A DNA stretch of 15,603 bases from Actinomycetes bacterium (lineage in GTDB: Bacteria; Actinomycetota; Actinomycetes; S36-B12; GCA-2699445), in the NCBI GenBank assembly GCA_022600255.1, contig JAHZKU010000273.1, forward strand, positions 1 through 15,603. The letters run 5' to 3'. A model generated the notes under the pieces. It had not been told where the DNA came from, did no database searches, and saw only the letters and a list, made by a program, of their open reading frames with translations. The position numbers were made by a program, and so were the translations under genes. Shown here one piece after another: positions 13,476 through 15,603 of this stretch. How positions within the stretch are numbered: the first letter of the stretch is position 1; each line of letters opens with the position of its first letter.

Positions 13476-13481
13476 GCTGGC

Positions 13482-13487
13482 AAGCTA
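13482..13487 (-). promoter_or_regulatory. Candidate -10 hexamer, leaderless, for the thioesterase gene
   Basis: TAGCTT on the minus strand is followed by six bases and then ATG 13475, so the mRNA would start on the A of the start codon. Confidence 0.45.
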
Positions 13488-13546
13488 CCGGCTGCGCGGG
13501 GCACCCGTAGCGGTTTCGGCCGGAACGCCAAGAGAGGAGGGCTGGT

Positions 13547-13674
13547 CCGCGCAGGCGCGGGTGGCACAGCAACCTACACATAAGGACCGATGCACTCGGG
13601 GTCGGTCGTTTGGAGCTGATCGGTGTTTCCCGCCCCAGCTGCTGCTCCCGTTCGTTCCACCCGCGGTTTCGCGG
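13547..13674. terminator. Hairpin-rich spacer downstream of the ABC exporter
   Basis: The 216-nt gap 13476-13691 holds no gene I can support. Read on the minus strand, three stems follow the exporter stop: CCGCG-GTTT-CGCGG at 13661-13674, GACCGA (13585-13590) / TCGGTC (13602-13607), and CCGCG-CAGG-CGCGG at 13547-13560. One or more probably terminate the exporter transcript. The first, 18 nt after the stop, is best placed. A small structured RNA is possible but unsupported. Confidence 0.4.
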
Positions 13675-13691
13675 CTGCCGGATCGGCCGGC

Positions 13692-15551
13692 CTACAGACC
13701 CAGAATCTGTGCTTGACGATCGAACTGGGTGACTTGGCTGCGGACTGCGGCAAAGTCACCCTTGGCGCGAATCCGACCGCTCTCCATGAATACGACGAGA
13801 TCACTATTGCGCACAGTCGCGAGTCGGTGGGCAATCGTGAGCGTGGTGACATCAACCAGTTTCGCCAGTGTGTGAGTGATCAGCTGCTCACTCTCGGCAT
13901 CTAACGCGCTCGTGGCTTCGTCCATCACAAGCAGGCGAGGGTTGGTGAACAACGCCCGCGCGAGCCCCAGTCGCTGTTGCTGCCCTCCGCTGAGCCGGGT
14001 TCCCCGTTCGCCGAGTTCGGTATCTAGCCCGTCTCGAGACTGGAGCAGGAATTCGTACAGGTTTGCTCGCTGCAGAGCGGCCACGACCAGATGATCCCCC
14101 GCACAGGGACGACCCAGGGTTACGTTCTCCCGCACACTCCCTCTGACCAGCGTGACCCGCTGCGGGATATACGCCACGCAGCCAGGCCAGACCCGCAGCG
14201 CTTGTCTTGGTGCCAGACCGCCGATCGTGGCCGTTCCCCGCTGCGGGCCTAGGAGTCCAAGCATGACGTCGGCCAACGTGCTCTTACCTGCACCAGAAGG
14301 TCCCACCACGGCCACCGATTGTCCAGGGCACAGCGTCAAAGACACATTCTGGAGCGCCGGTTCGAGTTGGTGGTTGTAGCGATAGGACACCTGGTCCAGA
14401 CGGACTTCCGGTTCGAACGAATCATCCCCTCGAATCGCAGGAAACCCAGTGTGGTCATCCGTCTCTGGCTCGGGGTCCCTCATCGCTGTGACGGCTCGCT
14501 GCAGGTTTTCCGAATCGCCGCGGGCGGACATGATCGCGAGTCGAGCTGCGTGCATCCTGAGCAGTGAAGGCATCACTCGACTACCCGCCACCAGATACAC
14601 GACTAGCAGGGACACCGCCGCCTCAACGTCCTTGGTCAGCCACAGGAATACCGTAAGAAAACACGCACCAAGAACAAGTGCGATTTCCATGCCGTGACGC
14701 GGGACCTGGGTATGAAACTGCTCTCGAGAGTAGGCCGCCATCATTCGTCGCCGATCGGAGCTGAACTTCTCATCGAAGTGCGCCGCGTGGCCATTGACGA
14801 CGACTTCCCGATACCCCTGGGCTACATCGATGACAGTTTCTTGGCTGGCCAAGTCGGCCTCCCACCGTTCCACGATGAGGCTGCGGGCGCGCGTCCCGAA
14901 GAGATAGTGCAGCAGGAGGGAAGCCAGCAACAGGTACCCCCCTGCCAACAATGTCAGCACTGGGTCGATCCACAACAAGGCCAGTCCCAGAATGGAAACT
15001 AGGACAAGCTCAGCGCGCAAGATCATCGATTGATACAACGTAGTGAACACCGAAGCATTGACGCCGCGGGTCAGGGCCTGGGAGATTTCTGGAGCAGAGA
15101 ACTCAAGCACGGTCGACAACGGCTGTACCAAGAACCGTTGCAGCAACTTCTGAGAGACGTCGACGGAGAAGCGAGCGAGCGCCTTGCCGGTAATGCGGGC
15201 CAGAGCAAGCACTGCGATGCCCTTGCCGATGAGAAGGGTCGCCGCCAGCGCACCGAGGACCAGCGCGGCCGTTGCTGGTTGCTGCTCCGACGACCATGGC
15301 AGTGCGAAACCTGGCACCCCTGGCAACTGACCCGATCGCGTGGCTCCTGCGACACCGGTGAGAATGACGACGGTACCTCCCAACAGCAGGATGCCCAACA
15401 GATCCAGCAGCGCGGTCGAGATGGTTAGCAGACTAAGCAGTCGATACCGCCGGCGCTGCTTGCGGTCCAGCAACTCCAGCTCCGGACGAATCGCATAGCG
15501 CAATCGAGGCAGGTGTTTGCCTTGCCCGACCTGGCTAGCGGTTTGCGTCAT
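13692..15551 (-). CDS. ABC exporter half-transporter (fused transmembrane and ATPase domains)
   Basis: This 619-aa type IV ABC exporter half, expected to act as a dimer, moves a lipid, oligosaccharide or peptide outward. A basic N-terminal tail (~1-38) precedes six hydrophobic helices, the first being LLSLLTISTALLDLLGILLLG. The nucleotide-binding domain starts near residue 385. It has Walker A GPSGAGKST (Lys423), Q-loop AYIPQR, signature LSGGQQQR (Ser521), Walker B LLVMDEATSALD with catalytic Glu545, and H-loop His575. All ATPase residues are intact. The first-helix wording is reminiscent of PglK-like flippases, but the substrate cannot be assigned. ATG 15551 has GGAGG eight bases upstream. 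Upstream neighbours lie outside the window and would be the best clue to its cargo. Confidence 0.92.
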   Translation of the reverse strand: MTQTASQVGQGKHLPRLRYAIRPELELLDRKQRRRYRLLSLLTISTALLDLLGILLLGGTVVILTGVAGATRSGQLPGVPGFALPWSSEQQPATAALVLGALAATLLIGKGIAVLALARITGKALARFSVDVSQKLLQRFLVQPLSTVLEFSAPEISQALTRGVNASVFTTLYQSMILRAELVLVSILGLALLWIDPVLTLLAGGYLLLASLLLHYLFGTRARSLIVERWEADLASQETVIDVAQGYREVVVNGHAAHFDEKFSSDRRRMMAAYSREQFHTQVPRHGMEIALVLGACFLTVFLWLTKDVEAAVSLLVVYLVAGSRVMPSLLRMHAARLAIMSARGDSENLQRAVTAMRDPEPETDDHTGFPAIRGDDSFEPEVRLDQVSYRYNHQLEPALQNVSLTLCPGQSVAVVGPSGAGKSTLADVMLGLLGPQRGTATIGGLAPRQALRVWPGCVAYIPQRVTLVRGSVRENVTLGRPCAGDHLVVAALQRANLYEFLLQSRDGLDTELGERGTRLSGGQQQRLGLARALFTNPRLLVMDEATSALDAESEQLITHTLAKLVDVTTLTIAHRLATVRNSDLVVFMESGRIRAKGDFAAVRSQVTQFDRQAQILGL

Positions 15552-15559
15552 AGGCGCGG

Positions 15560-15580
15560 CCTCCGATCTCGGTGAGTCTA
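15560..15580 (-). promoter_or_regulatory. Shine-Dalgarno and candidate -10 hexamer of the ABC exporter gene
   Basis: On the minus strand GGAGG (15560-15564) lies eight bases before ATG 15551. TAGACT (15575-15580) fits TAnnnT and would give a leader of about 17 nt. A transcript entering from beyond the window cannot be excluded. Confidence 0.4.
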
Positions 15581-15603
15581 TCCCGCGACTACCGGTTGCG
15601 GCA

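Noticed and set aside
13574..13904. Two 93-aa open frames overlapping the ABC exporter 3' end (13574-13855 minus, 13623-13904 plus)
   Set aside because: Most of each lies over the conserved ATPase domain in another frame; no ribosome sites or domains.
1..15603. CRISPR arrays, insertion sequences, prophage genes, tRNA and rRNA genes
   Set aside because: No regularly spaced repeats, transposase or integrase motifs, tRNA T-loop signatures or rRNA segments were seen on either strand.

Overview
The window is chromosomal DNA from a member of the Actinomycetota. G+C looks like about 60% by eye. The placement rests on four genes: a fused E2/E1 2-oxoglutarate dehydrogenase (kgd), a WhiB1-type iron-sulfur protein, a SigF-like sigma factor with an adjoining RsbW/UsfX-like anti-sigma factor, and a nickel superoxide dismutase beside its maturation protease. 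The genus cannot be told from this sequence. There is no sign of phage, insertion sequence, CRISPR, tRNA or rRNA. It reads as core chromosome with small species-level novelties.

Layout. (1) 2-3475, plus: the 3' part of kgd and a 68-aa DUF6104-like companion gene, ending at a hairpin terminator. (2) 3531-5692, minus: a TTG-started malic enzyme followed 17 nt later by a quinone-oxidoreductase-like MDR protein, a likely two-gene operon. (3) 5872-6810, plus: an orphan amino-acid-type ABC substrate-binding lipoprotein, convergent with (4) sodX (minus). (5) sodN (7244-7645, plus) is divergent from sodX and is followed on its own strand by rsbW-sigF (7702-8895), whose stop and start codons abut. (6) 8897-9820, minus: a diacylglycerol-kinase-family lipid kinase, tail to tail with sigF with one base between. 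(7) 10089-10571, plus: a four-helix membrane protein of unknown function. (8) 10851-11102, plus: whiB1 behind a long structured leader. (9) 11287-13011, plus: a ThDP enzyme like mycobacterial IlvG. (10) 13068-13475, minus: a FlK-type hotdog thioesterase. (11) 13692-15551, minus: a half-size ABC exporter.

Themes. kgd and malic enzyme act in the TCA cycle and its anaplerotic margin. sodN/sodX, rsbW/sigF and whiB1 form a stress and redox cluster. The lipid kinase, the thioesterase and the ABC exporter are unlinked housekeeping or envelope genes. Translation signals fall into two classes. sodN, malic enzyme, whiB1, the DUF6104 gene and the ABC exporter have good Shine-Dalgarno sequences. Several transcription-unit-leading genes have none, but carry a TAnnnT hexamer 6-8 nt before the start codon, as expected for leaderless mRNAs. 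No clearly new multi-gene system was found. The best leads are the leaderless-promoter pattern, the FlK-like thioesterase with an intact catalytic triad, the insertion in the IlvG-like enzyme, the perfect inverted repeat ahead of malic enzyme, and the whiB1 leader.
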